From: Klebsiella pneumoniae
GTDB lineage: Bacteria; Myxococcota_A; UBA796; SXON01
DNA length: 64,000 bases
NCBI GenBank assembly: GCA_945861635.1
Contig: CAMAWH010000009.1
Span: 1-64,000 of the forward strand
Direction of reading: 5' to 3'
Position 1 is the stretch's first letter, and the number at the start of each line of letters is the position of its first letter. Below, one piece after another: positions 24,338 through 33,980 of the stretch. Under the pieces are notes generated by a model. The model saw nothing but the letters and a program-made list of their open reading frames with translations, ran no database searches and was not told the origin of the DNA. Both the position numbers and the translations under genes were made by a program.

Positions 24338-25932
24338 TGCCCAGGGTAACGATCAACGATGTCGAACTCGACGTCCCGGCGGGTACCAACGTCATCGAGG
24401 CGGCGAGGCTCGCCGGCGTGGATATTCCCCACTACTGCTACCACCCGCACCTTTCCATCGCCGGCAATTGCCGCATGTGCATGTGCGAGACGGATACGCC
24501 GCGGGGGCCGGTGCTTGAGATTGCGTGCAACATGACGGCTCGCGAAGGGCTTGTCGTTCGCACGGAAACGGAAAAGGTGAAGGCCGTCCGGAAGTCCGTC
24601 ATGGAGTTTCTGCTCGTCAATCACCCCCTTGATTGCCCGATCTGTGACCAATCTGGGGAATGCCGGCTTCAGGACTACTATATGGACCACGGCGCGTACG
24701 ATAGCCGCGGTGTGGAAAACAAGGTTTCGAAACACAAACGTCAGGACATCGGAGAGCACATTGTGCTCGACGCCGAGCGCTGCGTGCAGTGCAGTCGCTG
24801 CGTACGCTTTGGGGATGAGGTGACGGGAACCGGCGAATTGCGGCTGATGAATCGCGGCGATCATACGGAAATCGGCATGTTTCCAGGCGAAAAGCTGACG
24901 CACAATTATCAGGGAAATCTCGCCGATATTTGCCCCGTCGGCGCGCTCACGAGCAAGGATTTCCGCTTCCAACGCCGCGTCTGGTACCTGAAGGAGAGCG
25001 ATAGCGTGTGCACCGGCTGCGCCACGGGGTGCAACATCACGGTTTGTCATCAGGAAGGCTCGGTGTTTCGCTACCTTCCGCGACGGAATGACGCCGTGAA
25101 CAAAAGCTGGATGTGCGACCCCGGCCGGGCTCGCCACGCCGACGCTGCCGGCATGCAGCGTGTGCTCCATTCCACAATAGACGGCCAGAAGGCGACCTTG
25201 GACGCGGCGCTCACGGAGATTGCTCGGCGAATTCGCGGGGTCGGCGGAGCAAAGGTGGGTGTCGTTTTCGGCGCCCAGGCGACGAACGAGGCGAATTGGG
25301 CGCTCGCAAACGTCGTGAAGGCCAACCTGCCCGGTGCGCGGGTGTTCTGCGTGGCCGGGAACGATGCGGGGTCCATCGCCGCGTCGGACGACCTGCTTCT
25401 CGATGCCGACAAGAACCCGAACACGCTCGGCGTCGCGCTGATTGCCCAACACGTCGGTGGCGTGGGCGGCAACGAGGCGTTGGTGGCCGCCGCGCCGGAC
25501 CTCAGCCTGTTGGTGGTCTTGGAGGATGACATCGTCTCGCGTTTGGCGGGAGCCGTGCTGCCCCCACTCGTCGTGCTGTCTTCATGGCGCAGTTCCACGG
25601 CGACGAACGCCACGATCCTGGTCGCGGTGGCGCACAGCGTCGAGCAGGACGGAAGCTATACCAACAAGTCGGGCCGAGTGCAGCGCGTGCGTCGCGCCGT
25701 GAACCCGATGGGCGACGCGACGCCGGCCTATCAAGTACTGGACAAACTAGGCGCCAAACTCGGTGCCGCCCCGGGGACGAGCATGCCCGCGGCAACGTTC
25801 ATGGCGATGGCAAGGGCGATTCCGCGCATGAAAGGAATGGATTTCAAGGGGCTGGGGAGCGGCGGCATGCAGCTCGCGCCGATCCCGGCGGCCGTGCCCG
25901 TGGTCGCATCGCCGGCGGCAGAGGCCAAATGA
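24337..25932 (+). CDS. nuoG: NADH-quinone oxidoreductase subunit G, short form with N7 cluster
   Basis: The 75-kDa-type subunit. The 531-aa protein has the N-terminal 2Fe-2S domain (HYCYHP, GNCRMCMCE), the N5 segment with DCPICDQSGECRLQ, N4-type CVQCSRCVRF and CPVGAL, and then C-x2-C-x3-C-x27-C (CTGCATGC ... WMC), the signature of the extra 4Fe-4S cluster N7 present in only some bacteria. The C-terminal molybdopterin-like region is reduced to about 270 residues, shorter than the roughly 900-aa E. coli protein, with a Pro/Ala tail. ATG 24337 (or GTG 24334) overlaps the nuoF stop. Confidence 0.95.
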   Translation: MPRVTINDVELDVPAGTNVIEAARLAGVDIPHYCYHPHLSIAGNCRMCMCETDTPRGPVLEIACNMTAREGLVVRTETEKVKAVRKSVMEFLLVNHPLDCPICDQSGECRLQDYYMDHGAYDSRGVENKVSKHKRQDIGEHIVLDAERCVQCSRCVRFGDEVTGTGELRLMNRGDHTEIGMFPGEKLTHNYQGNLADICPVGALTSKDFRFQRRVWYLKESDSVCTGCATGCNITVCHQEGSVFRYLPRRNDAVNKSWMCDPGRARHADAAGMQRVLHSTIDGQKATLDAALTEIARRIRGVGGAKVGVVFGAQATNEANWALANVVKANLPGARVFCVAGNDAGSIAASDDLLLDADKNPNTLGVALIAQHVGGVGGNEALVAAAPDLSLLVVLEDDIVSRLAGAVLPPLVVLSSWRSSTATNATILVAVAHSVEQDGSYTNKSGRVQRVRRAVNPMGDATPAYQVLDKLGAKLGAAPGTSMPAATFMAMARAIPRMKGMDFKGLGSGGMQLAPIPAAVPVVASPAAEAK

Positions 25933-27407
25933 TGGATTTTATTCTATCCTTTTGGCCGTTCGACACCGACGACACGGTGACGCTGCTCGTCGTTATCGCA
26001 CGGTGCGTTTTCGCCGTCGCATTCGTGATGAACATCGTTCCGCTGCTCATCTGGGGAGAAAGAAAGGGCGCTTCGTACATTCAGGACCGACCGGGGCCGA
26101 ACCGCGCTCCGTTGCCGCTCCCCCACCCGATGGACCTGCCCAGGATTCCCGGCCGGTTCTTCGCCGGTACCACACCGCTGTTCAAGCCCTGGATAGAAAT
26201 TCGGGCCGCCGGTCTCGTGCATACGCTCAACGACGTCGTCAAACTCATCACGAAGGAAGACATCATTCCGGGGCACGTCGAGGGCTTTTACTGGGCGCTG
26301 GCGCCGGTCGTTGCGATGACGATTGCGCTGACGACGTTCATCGTCGTTCCGTTCGGGGATACGTTCCTCGGGTACGATCTCCAAGTTTCAACCATCGATG
26401 GCGGGCTTTTGTTCGTTCTCGCGCTGACGTCGCTCGGCGTGTACGGGGTCATGCTCGCCGGCTGGTCGTCGAACAACAAGTTCAGCCTGCTCGGTGGCCT
26501 ACGGTCCAGCGCGCAAATGGTCAGCTACGAGCTGGCGATGGGGCTTTCTGCGGTCGTCATATTTTTAAACGCCGGCAGCGTTTCGCTGACCGAAATCGCG
26601 CGTCAACAGTCGTTGCCGCTGGACCTGTACTTCTTTCAGATCCCGGCGCTGAACTGGAACATCTTTTCGATCTTCGGCTTCATCGCCTTCATCCTCTTTT
26701 GGGTCAGCGCGTTTGCTGAAACGAACCGTACACCCTTCGATCTGCCGGAGGGTGAAGCGGAATTGGTTGCTGGGTATCACACCGAGTACAGCTCGCTTCG
26801 ATTCGCCCTCTTTTTCATGGCCGAGTACGCGAACATGATCGTCGCGAGCGCGGTAACGGCGACATTGTTTTTCGGCGGGTATAATGTTCCCTTTCTGGAC
26901 GGAGAGACCTTGCGCGACCATGCAGACTGGGTGCTGGTGGCCGCGGGGGGTGCGGTTCCGCTCTTCCTGACCTTCGCCGCGATCGCTTGGAGGCGGCGAG
27001 ATCGCCCCTTCTACAAGGCGATTCCAGTGGACGATCCGCGCCAGCGCGAGCCGGCGTTCTGGGCGCTTGCGGTGTGGCCCGGTGCCGCCGCTGTCCACGC
27101 CGGAATCGCGTTCGCCGGACTGATGGGCGTTGCCAGCACATTGTCCATGAACGTCCTGACCTTCGGATTCATTGAAAACGCAACCATCTTCGGTCCTGAT
27201 CTTGTTGCCCTGATCGCGCAAATCACGGCGCTCGCAGTGAAAGTGCTGATTGGCTGCTGGATATTCATCTGGGTGCGGTGGACGGTGCCCCGTTTCCGCT
27301 ACGACCAACTCATGAACCTCGGGTGGCGCTACATGCTTCCCGTCGCACTGGTGAACGTATTCGCCGTTGCGACGTGGATCATCGTCAAGCACCAGCTGTT
27401 GGCGTAG
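25929..27407 (+). CDS. nuoH: NADH-quinone oxidoreductase subunit H, enlarged
   Basis: Membrane subunit at the junction with the peripheral arm, lining the quinone tunnel. The expected core motifs are present: ERKGASYIQDRPGPNRA, TLNDVVKLITKEDIIP, AETNRTPFDLPEGEAELVAGYHTEYSS and the terminal VRWTVPRFRYDQLMNLGW. At 492 aa it is well above the usual 320-350. About 34 extra residues (Pro-rich, with PHPMDLPRIPGRF) sit after RPGPNRA, and about 105 extra residues including roughly two additional membrane segments sit before the last core helix. The start overlaps the nuoG stop as ATGA. Confidence 0.94.
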   Translation: MMDFILSFWPFDTDDTVTLLVVIARCVFAVAFVMNIVPLLIWGERKGASYIQDRPGPNRAPLPLPHPMDLPRIPGRFFAGTTPLFKPWIEIRAAGLVHTLNDVVKLITKEDIIPGHVEGFYWALAPVVAMTIALTTFIVVPFGDTFLGYDLQVSTIDGGLLFVLALTSLGVYGVMLAGWSSNNKFSLLGGLRSSAQMVSYELAMGLSAVVIFLNAGSVSLTEIARQQSLPLDLYFFQIPALNWNIFSIFGFIAFILFWVSAFAETNRTPFDLPEGEAELVAGYHTEYSSLRFALFFMAEYANMIVASAVTATLFFGGYNVPFLDGETLRDHADWVLVAAGGAVPLFLTFAAIAWRRRDRPFYKAIPVDDPRQREPAFWALAVWPGAAAVHAGIAFAGLMGVASTLSMNVLTFGFIENATIFGPDLVALIAQITALAVKVLIGCWIFIWVRWTVPRFRYDQLMNLGWRYMLPVALVNVFAVATWIIVKHQLLA

Positions 27408-27415
27408 GAGAGACG

Positions 27416-27979
27416 ATGGCCCTCCCGCCCCCAAAGAAAAAGCTCTCGTTGCCAGAATCCGTCTACCTGGTCGAGGTGGTCAAGGGCATGGCGCTCACGA
27501 TGTCCCACATCGTGAAGAACCTGTTCAAGCAGGATTTCCGCACCATCGAGTACCCGGACGTGCGCAAGCCCATGGCAGCGCGCTATCGGGGCGCCCACCG
27601 GCTGCTCGTGCGTCCCGATGGCAAGGTGAAATGCGTGGCGTGCATGTGCTGCCCGACCATCTGCCCCGCAAAGTGCATCACCATCATCGCTGGCGAGGAC
27701 CCGAACGATCCTGCCGAGAAGTTCCCCGTCGAGTTCGACATCGACATGCTTCGCTGCATCTACTGCGGTTTCTGCGTGGAAGCGTGCCCGAAGGACGCCA
27801 TCCGAATGGACACCAGGATCTACGAAATCAACGCTTTCACCCGCCAAGACATGATTCATAACAAGTCGTACATGGTGAACCTCATGGACGGACTGAAACC
27901 CGAGGCGGAAGACGTGTACCGCGCCAAACCGGGAGAAGCGCCTGCCGGCTACACGCAGGACGAGCCCCGCGTCCTCTGA
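27416..27979 (+). CDS. nuoI: NADH-quinone oxidoreductase subunit I
   Basis: The 23-kDa-type ferredoxin-like subunit holding 4Fe-4S clusters N6a and N6b. The 187-aa protein has two CxxCxxCxxxCP motifs: CVACMCCPTICP (with one additional Cys) and CIYCGFCVEACPKDAI. The N-terminal amphipathic segment (VYLVEVVKGMALTMSHI) anchors it to the membrane arm. ATG 27416 follows TAGGAGAG at good spacing, and the nuoH stop is included in that sequence. The 71-base gap before nuoJ is the only sizeable gap inside the operon. Confidence 0.96.
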   Translation: MALPPPKKKLSLPESVYLVEVVKGMALTMSHIVKNLFKQDFRTIEYPDVRKPMAARYRGAHRLLVRPDGKVKCVACMCCPTICPAKCITIIAGEDPNDPAEKFPVEFDIDMLRCIYCGFCVEACPKDAIRMDTRIYEINAFTRQDMIHNKSYMVNLMDGLKPEAEDVYRAKPGEAPAGYTQDEPRVL

Positions 27980-27997
27980 ATCTCCCTTTTCCCCTGA

Positions 27998-28026
27998 TTG
28001 ACACCGGCACTCCGGCGTCGTAAACC
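27998..28026 (+). promoter_or_regulatory. Possible internal promoter before nuoJ
   Basis: A perfect TTGACA (27998-28003) is followed after 17 bases by TAAACC (28021-28026), a weak -10 match. It lies in the 71-base nuoI-nuoJ gap, the only place in the operon with room for one. It could supply extra transcript for the membrane-arm genes nuoJ-N. Confidence 0.28.
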
Positions 28027-28050
28027 GCGCACCCGCAGGGTACTGCACCG

Positions 28051-28554
28051 ATGACTGAAGCAGTCCTCTTTCACTTCTTCTCCCTGGCCGCCATGCTGGC
28101 AGGCATCTCCGTGGTCGTTCAGCGCAACGCCATCGGAAGCGCGCTTTCGCTTGTCGTGTGTTTTTTCTTTTTGGCCGCCGACTACGTGCTGCTGGATGCG
28201 CACTTCGTGGCCGTCATTCAGCTGCTTGTGTATGCGGGCGCGATCATGGTGCTTTTCATCTTTGTGATCATGCTGCTCAACATGCGCGAAAGCGGTCCGC
28301 CGGCCATTGACGGCCTTCCGGGTCGCGCGCTGTGGGGCGTCGCCGCGGCGGGGTTGTTTGGCATCGGCTCCCTGGCGATGTTGGATGGAGTCGTTCATAC
28401 GCCTTCGGCCACGCTGCCGGAGGGTTTCGGCACGATCGCATCGATTGGAACGGTGTTGTTTGCCGGTCCGTACATCCTGCCGTTCGAAGTGGTTTCGCTC
28501 TTGCTCACGGTTGGAATGGTCGGGGCGGTCGTGCTCGCCAAGCGGGAGATTTGA
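28051..28554 (+). CDS. nuoJ: NADH-quinone oxidoreductase subunit J
   Basis: Membrane-arm subunit of complex I. The 167-aa protein has five predicted helices; the conserved third-helix segment [20 protein letters not shown], which contains the pi-bulge region important for coupling, is intact. The C-terminal end [21 protein letters not shown] is also typical. It starts at ATG 28051. The stop overlaps the nuoK start by one base (TGATG). Confidence 0.95.
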   Translation: MTEAVLFHFFSLAAMLAGISVVVQRNAIGSALSLVVCFFFLAADYVLLDAHFVAVIQLLVYAGAIMVLFIFVIMLLNMRESGPPAIDGLPGRALWGVAAAGLFGIGSLAMLDGVVHTPSATLPEGFGTIASIGTVLFAGPYILPFEVVSLLLTVGMVGAVVLAKREI

Positions 28555-28862
28555 TGGAAGGTGTTCCTGTTGAAACGGTGCTTGCCGTGAGCGCGGTGCT
28601 TTTCACGACGGGCGTCGCAGGCGTCCTCACTCGTCGTAATGCCCTGATTGTTTTCATGTCCATCGAGCTCATGCTGAACGGCGTCAACCTCTCGTTCGTC
28701 GGCTTTGCTCGACAGCACGCGAGTCTGGATGGGCATGTGTTTGCCGTGTTCGTGATGGCCGTGGCCGCGGCGGAGGCGGCGGTGGGCTTGGCGCTCGTCA
28801 TCCTGCTCTTTCGCAACCGTGTCACCGTGAATCTTGACGACCTCGACCGGATGCGGGGGTAG
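28554..28862 (+). CDS. nuoK: NADH-quinone oxidoreductase subunit K
   Basis: Small membrane-arm subunit of the proton channel. The 102-aa protein has three helices with conserved acidic residues in the second and third: [14 protein letters not shown] and [18 protein letters not shown], both needed for proton translocation in other species. Length is normal for NuoK. The start overlaps the nuoJ stop by one base; a longer frame from 28332 is read-through within nuoJ. nuoL follows after 2 bases. Confidence 0.95.
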   Translation: MEGVPVETVLAVSAVLFTTGVAGVLTRRNALIVFMSIELMLNGVNLSFVGFARQHASLDGHVFAVFVMAVAAAEAAVGLALVILLFRNRVTVNLDDLDRMRG

Positions 28863-28864
28863 GG

Positions 28865-30895
28865 ATGTTGCAGCTAATTCCAGCCCTTCCGCTGATCGGG
28901 GCCGTGCTCAACGGTGTGATCAATCGACGCGCTTCGCGCGTGGTCGCGGGTGGCATCGCTACCGCGATGGTGGGCTTGGCCGCGGTCCTTTCGTTCATGG
29001 TTACGGCGCAGCTCGTCGGCGGGGCCGAACCGATCCAGGTCACGTTGTGGACCTGGATGCAGGTCGGGCCGCTCACGGCGGATGTCGGCCTCCGCGCAGA
29101 CCCGCTCAGCGCGACCATGATGTGTGTGGTCACTGGCGTCGGCTTTCTCATTCATCTGTACGCCATCGGGTACATGGACGACCCCGCGGATGAGCGGTCG
29201 ACGTGGAGGTTTTTCACATATTTGAACCTGTTCATTTTCGCGATGCTACTGCTGGTGATGGCAGACAATTTCCTGCTGATGTTCGTCGGTTGGGAGGGTG
29301 TCGGCCTCTGCTCGTACCTGCTGATCGGCTTCTGGTTCGAGAACGCCGACTATGCGGCGGCCGGAAAGAAGGCGTTCGTCACGAACCGGATCGGTGACTT
29401 CTCCTTCGTCACGGGGTTGTTCCTGCTGTTCTGGAGCCTCGGCGAGCACGCGACACTCAACTTTCATGCGTTGGAGGAGGTGATCGCCGCCCACCCGGAG
29501 TTGGTCGGCGGAATTGGTGGCTGCATCGTCACGACAGTGTGTTTGTTGTTCTTCGGTGGGGCAACAGGAAAGAGCGCCCAGATCCCACTCTTCGTTTGGC
29601 TTCCCGACGCGATGGCGGGTCCGACGCCCGTGTCGGCGCTCATCCATGCCGCCACGATGGTGACGTCCGGCATCTACATGATCTGCCGTCTGTCGTTCCT
29701 GTTCGTACTGGCGCCGGCAGCCATGGCGACCATCGCGACGGTGGGCGCGTTGACCGCCTTTTTCGCAGCGACCATCGCGATCACGCAGACGGACATCAAG
29801 AAGGTGCTCGCGTATTCCACGGTTTCCCAGCTGGGATTCATGTTTCTTGGCGTTGGCGTTGGCGCATTCACCGCCGGCTTCTTCCACGTTCTGACCCATG
29901 CGTTCTTCAAAGCGCTCATGTTCCTTGCCGCCGGCAGCATCATTCACGCGCTGCACCACGAGCAGGACATGCGGAAGATGGGCGGCCTGGCCAAGCACAT
30001 GAAGGTCACGTTCGCGTGTTTCGCCATGGGCTACCTGGCCATCATCGGCTTTCCAGGATTCTCCGGTTTCTTCTCGAAGGATGAGATTCTTTGGCTGACG
30101 TTCATCACGCCGGTATTCGACGGGCTCCCCTTGGGGCACCGGATGCCGAAGGTGCTATGGGCGCTTGCGACGGGAACGGCGCTCCTCACGGCGTTCTACA
30201 TGAGCCGGCTCATGTTCATGACGTTCGCGGGTGCGTATCGCGGCGGTGCTGGCGTGCACGGACACGGGCATGCCGCGGACGGTCATGACGAAAAGGGGCA
30301 CGGCGCACCTGCGGCGCCGCACGGTCATGGCGGGCACACGCCGCACGAATCGCCGCTTGTGCTCACGTTTCCGCTGATGGTGCTCGCCGTGCTGTCGGTC
30401 TTCGGTGGTCTGTTGAATTTGCCGCATTGGGCGCCCTCCGCGGGGGTCCTGCACCACTTCCTCGATCCGGTATTTGAGCACGCGCACGTCGCATTTCCAG
30501 AAGGAAACCCTCTCGAATTCCCCTTGATGATCCTCACGCTCGCGGGCGTTGCTGCTTCGGTCGGTCTGGCGTGGACCTTCTACGGCCGGCCCTCCTCGAA
30601 GCCGTCGGAAATCGCTGCGAAGATGCCGATCTTCTACAAGGGCTCGTTGAACAAGTGGTACATCGATGAGCTATACGGCGCCGCCCTGTTGACCCCGATT
30701 TTCGTGGGGTCGCGGCAGGTCTTGTGGGCGGTCGTCGACGCACAGATCATTGACGGCGTCGTCAATGGTGCCGCGTCCGTGGCGCAGATCCTCAGCCGCA
30801 TGCACGGTCGCCTCGTTTCTGGCCGGGTTCAGGCCTACGCGTTGTCCATCGCGATGGGCGCCGCTCTCCTCGTCACCGTCTACGCGTTGGGTTGA
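28865..30895 (+). CDS. nuoL: NADH-quinone oxidoreductase subunit L with His-rich loop
   Basis: Antiporter-like membrane subunit at the distal end, with the long lateral helix. The 676-aa protein contains VGWEGVGLCSYLLIGFW (key Glu), the discontinuous-helix LPDAMAGPTPVSALIHAATMV with conserved His, and the ITQTDIKKVLAYSTVSQLGFM segment with the conserved lysines. A His/Gly-rich cytoplasmic or periplasmic loop of about 35 residues (near 458-495, with HGHGHAADGHDEKGHG) is inserted before the last helices; this could bind metal ions. Two bases separate it from nuoK. Confidence 0.96.
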   Translation: MLQLIPALPLIGAVLNGVINRRASRVVAGGIATAMVGLAAVLSFMVTAQLVGGAEPIQVTLWTWMQVGPLTADVGLRADPLSATMMCVVTGVGFLIHLYAIGYMDDPADERSTWRFFTYLNLFIFAMLLLVMADNFLLMFVGWEGVGLCSYLLIGFWFENADYAAAGKKAFVTNRIGDFSFVTGLFLLFWSLGEHATLNFHALEEVIAAHPELVGGIGGCIVTTVCLLFFGGATGKSAQIPLFVWLPDAMAGPTPVSALIHAATMVTSGIYMICRLSFLFVLAPAAMATIATVGALTAFFAATIAITQTDIKKVLAYSTVSQLGFMFLGVGVGAFTAGFFHVLTHAFFKALMFLAAGSIIHALHHEQDMRKMGGLAKHMKVTFACFAMGYLAIIGFPGFSGFFSKDEILWLTFITPVFDGLPLGHRMPKVLWALATGTALLTAFYMSRLMFMTFAGAYRGGAGVHGHGHAADGHDEKGHGAPAAPHGHGGHTPHESPLVLTFPLMVLAVLSVFGGLLNLPHWAPSAGVLHHFLDPVFEHAHVAFPEGNPLEFPLMILTLAGVAASVGLAWTFYGRPSSKPSEIAAKMPIFYKGSLNKWYIDELYGAALLTPIFVGSRQVLWAVVDAQIIDGVVNGAASVAQILSRMHGRLVSGRVQAYALSIAMGAALLVTVYALG

Positions 30896-30899
30896 ACGG

Positions 30900-32450
30900 A
30901 TGCCGCTGCTTTCCATCGTCACACTCCTTCCCATCGCGGGGGCACTGCTCGTTGCCGCGCTCCCGGTTCGCGTCGCCAAGCCGGCGGCGTTGGCCGTTGC
31001 GCTCGCGACGTTTCTGGCGTCGGTTCCGCTTTGGTTTGGATACGATCCGGCGGGTCCGGCCTACCAATTCGAGGAGCGCTGCGCCTGGATCCCGGCCTTC
31101 GGCGTCACCTGGCATCTCGGCATCGATGGCGTCTCGCTGCTCTTGATTCTCCTGACGACGATCCTGACCCCGATCATCGTGCTCAGCGCGTTTACCGGCG
31201 TCGCGACGGGGCACCGCGGCTACCTCGCCTTGATGCTCGCACTCGAAGGCGCGATGATCGGCACGTTCACGGCGCTCGACACGTTCGTCTTTTACACCTT
31301 TTGGGAACTCGTGCTGATACCGATGTACTTCCTCATCGGTGTTTGGGGCGGGGAGCGAAGGATCTACGCTGCGGTCAAGTTCTTTATCTACACCGTCGTG
31401 GGCTCGCTGTTGATGTTGGTGGCGTTCATCGCCGTTTATCAAGCATACCATGATCAGACGGGTGGATGGAGCACCGACCTTCCGGATTTGCTCACCGTCA
31501 CGCTATCGCCGCACGCGCAGGGGTGGATGTTCGCCTGCTTTGCTCTTGCCTTTGCCATCAAGGTGCCGATGTTTCCGCTGCACACGTGGCTGCCCGATGC
31601 TCACGTCGAGGCGCCAACCGGCGGGTCCGTCGTTCTGGCGGGCGTAATGCTCAAGATGGGCACCTACGGCTTCTATCGCTTTGCGATGCCGCTCTTTCCG
31701 GACGCGGCAATCGCTTTCGGCCCCGCCCTCATCGGACTCGCGGTCATTGGAATCGTCTACGGCGCGTTGGTGGCCATGGTGCAGGACGACGTGAAGAAGC
31801 TGGTTGCCTATAGTTCGGTGAGCCACCTTGGATACGTCATGCTCGGATTGTTCGCGTTCAACGCGCCCGGCGTGAGCGGCAGCATCTACCAGATGCTCAG
31901 TCATGGCGTCTCCACCGGCGCTCTGTTTCTCCTCGTTGGCATGCTGTATGAGCGGCGGCACACTCGGAAAATCGCGGATTATGGCGGCTTGTCCAAGGTA
32001 GTACCCGTGTTCGCCTTCCTGTTCATGGTCATCACGTTCAGCTCGATCGGGCTCCCCGGCCTCAACGGATTCGTGGGCGAATTCCTTATTCTCCTCGGCG
32101 CTTTCCAGTACGCGCCCGTTCCGACGGTCATCGCAAGCACCGGCGTCATCTTCGGCGCCGTGTACATGCTCTGGGTGTTCCAGCGCATGATGTTCGGACC
32201 ATTGCAGAACCAAGCGAATGCAAACCTCGCGGACGTGAACGCCCGGGAGATCGCCTACATGGCGCCCTTGGTGGTGCTGGCGTTTGTCATGGGTATTTTC
32301 CCGCAGATTTTCCTGGATCGCATCAATCCGTCCGTCGAGATCTTCCTGTCCCGAATGGGGGAGCATTACGACGGGTCTCCCTATGCATCCATGGGCAACG
32401 TGCCGGGCTGGGTCCGGGCCGATTCCTCGACGCCCGAGCGGAGCCACTGA
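30900..32450 (+). CDS. nuoM: NADH-quinone oxidoreductase subunit M
   Basis: Antiporter-like proton-pumping subunit. The 516-aa protein shows LGIDGVSLLLILLTT, FYTFWELVLIPMYFLIG with the channel Glu, FPLHTWLPDAHVEAPTGGSV, and the conserved-lysine segment MVQDDVKKLVAYSSVSHLGY. The C-terminal FGPLQNQ motif and the final acidic/serine tail are as expected. ATG 30900 begins 4 bases after the nuoL stop; the stop overlaps nuoN by one base (TGATG). Confidence 0.96.
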   Translation: MPLLSIVTLLPIAGALLVAALPVRVAKPAALAVALATFLASVPLWFGYDPAGPAYQFEERCAWIPAFGVTWHLGIDGVSLLLILLTTILTPIIVLSAFTGVATGHRGYLALMLALEGAMIGTFTALDTFVFYTFWELVLIPMYFLIGVWGGERRIYAAVKFFIYTVVGSLLMLVAFIAVYQAYHDQTGGWSTDLPDLLTVTLSPHAQGWMFACFALAFAIKVPMFPLHTWLPDAHVEAPTGGSVVLAGVMLKMGTYGFYRFAMPLFPDAAIAFGPALIGLAVIGIVYGALVAMVQDDVKKLVAYSSVSHLGYVMLGLFAFNAPGVSGSIYQMLSHGVSTGALFLLVGMLYERRHTRKIADYGGLSKVVPVFAFLFMVITFSSIGLPGLNGFVGEFLILLGAFQYAPVPTVIASTGVIFGAVYMLWVFQRMMFGPLQNQANANLADVNAREIAYMAPLVVLAFVMGIFPQIFLDRINPSVEIFLSRMGEHYDGSPYASMGNVPGWVRADSSTPERSH

Positions 32451-33937
32451 TGCCGCCGATTGTGCCCCCGCAGCTTGGCGACTCGTTGATCCTCGTCAGC
32501 CCGATGATCTGGACCAGCTTCGCCGGCATCGTGCTCATGGTCATGGCCGCGATCCTGCGTCCGCTCGGCAAGAACCTGTTCTGGTTCGTCAGCACCACCA
32601 CGCTGCTGGGCGCACTTGCGCTGGCGTTGACAACGCAGGGCGCAGATGGCGTTCCGCAGGACGCATTTTCCGGAATGCTTCGTATTGATGCGTACGGTGT
32701 CTTTTTTGAAGTCATCGTACTGACGGCGGGGCTCTTCTCGCTTCTGATCTCCGAGAGTTACCTCGACCGAATCGGTGTTCGGGTTGGCGAATACTACGCG
32801 CTGGTGATCTTCGGCATCACCGGAATGATGTTCATGGGGTTCGCAAACGATCTGATGATGGTGTTCATCGCGTTGGAGGTGATGTCGATCGCCATGTACG
32901 TGCTGTGCGCCCTCAAGCGCGGGGATGCGCGGAGCGTGGAGGCGGGCTTCAAATACTTCATTCTCGGCGCATTTTCATCCGGCCTGATGCTGTACGGCAT
33001 TTCGCTCATTTACGGCGCGGTTGGCACAACGAACTTGTCCGTCCTTTCGACCCGGCTGGCGCAGGGGGTCGGCGGCGACACCGTCCTGGCGGTGGGCGGC
33101 GTGCTGCTGGTGGTTGGCTTTGCCTTCAAGGTAGGAGGCGTGCCGTTCCACATGTGGGTTCCCGACGTCTACCAGGGGGCGCCGACCGCGGTGAGCGCGC
33201 TCATGGCCAGCGGAGTAAAGGCAGCGAGCTTTGCGGCGTTTGGCCGAGTCGTCCTTGGCGCGATGGGGGAGAACGGTGCCGAATGGTCCAGCGTGCTGTG
33301 TTGGATGTCCGCGGCAACGATGCTGGTGGGCAATATCGGAGCATTGGTCCAAAATGATTTGAAACGAATGCTGGCGTACTCCTCAATCGCCCACGCCGGC
33401 TACATGTTGATGGCGTTGGCGAGCGGCCTCCCCGGCGTGTCCGCCGATCACGGCAACGATGCGCTGGCCGCGTTGCCCTTCTACATGCTCGCGTACACGT
33501 TCATGAACGCGGGAGCATTCGCAGTCCTGTCCTTGATGACGGCGGACGGTCAGGACGCCACCGACATTTCGCGTCTCGCCGGTCTCGGCAAGTCCAACCC
33601 GTGGCTTGCGGCGGGGTTGTCCATCTGCCTGCTCTCGCTTGCCGGAATTCCCCCCACCATGGGATTCGTCGGCAAGTTCTACCTGTTTGCTGCGACGATT
33701 GGCGCCGGTAATCTCGGACTGGCCATCGTCGGCGCGCTTGCGGCCGCGATTGGGGTTTACTACTATCTTCGTCCCATGTTGTACATGTACATGCGCGAGG
33801 GGCACCCCGATCTGCGCCTCGACCGGCGCGCTGCCGTCGCGGTTGCGCTGGCATGCGCGGCGATGGTCGTGTTCGGCGTAATGCCGTCGGCACTGCTGAA
33901 CTGGGCGAGTGAGTCCATTCGCTCGCTTGCGGGGTAG
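32450..33937 (+). CDS. nuoN: NADH-quinone oxidoreductase subunit N
   Basis: Third antiporter-like subunit and last gene of the nuo operon. The 495-aa protein contains MMVFIALEVMSIAMYVLCAL (channel Glu), GGVPFHMWVPDVYQGAPTAV, and the Lys-containing ALVQNDLKRMLAYSSIAHAGY. The late glycine/proline-rich AGIPPTMGFVGKFYLF is a strong family signature. No terminator is evident after it: only 61 bases separate its stop from the next gene, and that gap carries a TATAAT box. Confidence 0.96.
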   Translation: MPPIVPPQLGDSLILVSPMIWTSFAGIVLMVMAAILRPLGKNLFWFVSTTTLLGALALALTTQGADGVPQDAFSGMLRIDAYGVFFEVIVLTAGLFSLLISESYLDRIGVRVGEYYALVIFGITGMMFMGFANDLMMVFIALEVMSIAMYVLCALKRGDARSVEAGFKYFILGAFSSGLMLYGISLIYGAVGTTNLSVLSTRLAQGVGGDTVLAVGGVLLVVGFAFKVGGVPFHMWVPDVYQGAPTAVSALMASGVKAASFAAFGRVVLGAMGENGAEWSSVLCWMSAATMLVGNIGALVQNDLKRMLAYSSIAHAGYMLMALASGLPGVSADHGNDALAALPFYMLAYTFMNAGAFAVLSLMTADGQDATDISRLAGLGKSNPWLAAGLSICLLSLAGIPPTMGFVGKFYLFAATIGAGNLGLAIVGALAAAIGVYYYLRPMLYMYMREGHPDLRLDRRAAVAVALACAAMVVFGVMPSALLNWASESIRSLAG

Positions 33938-33980
33938 CGTAGAATCGCACGATCGCTCACCGGCGCGCGCGGGATGGCGC

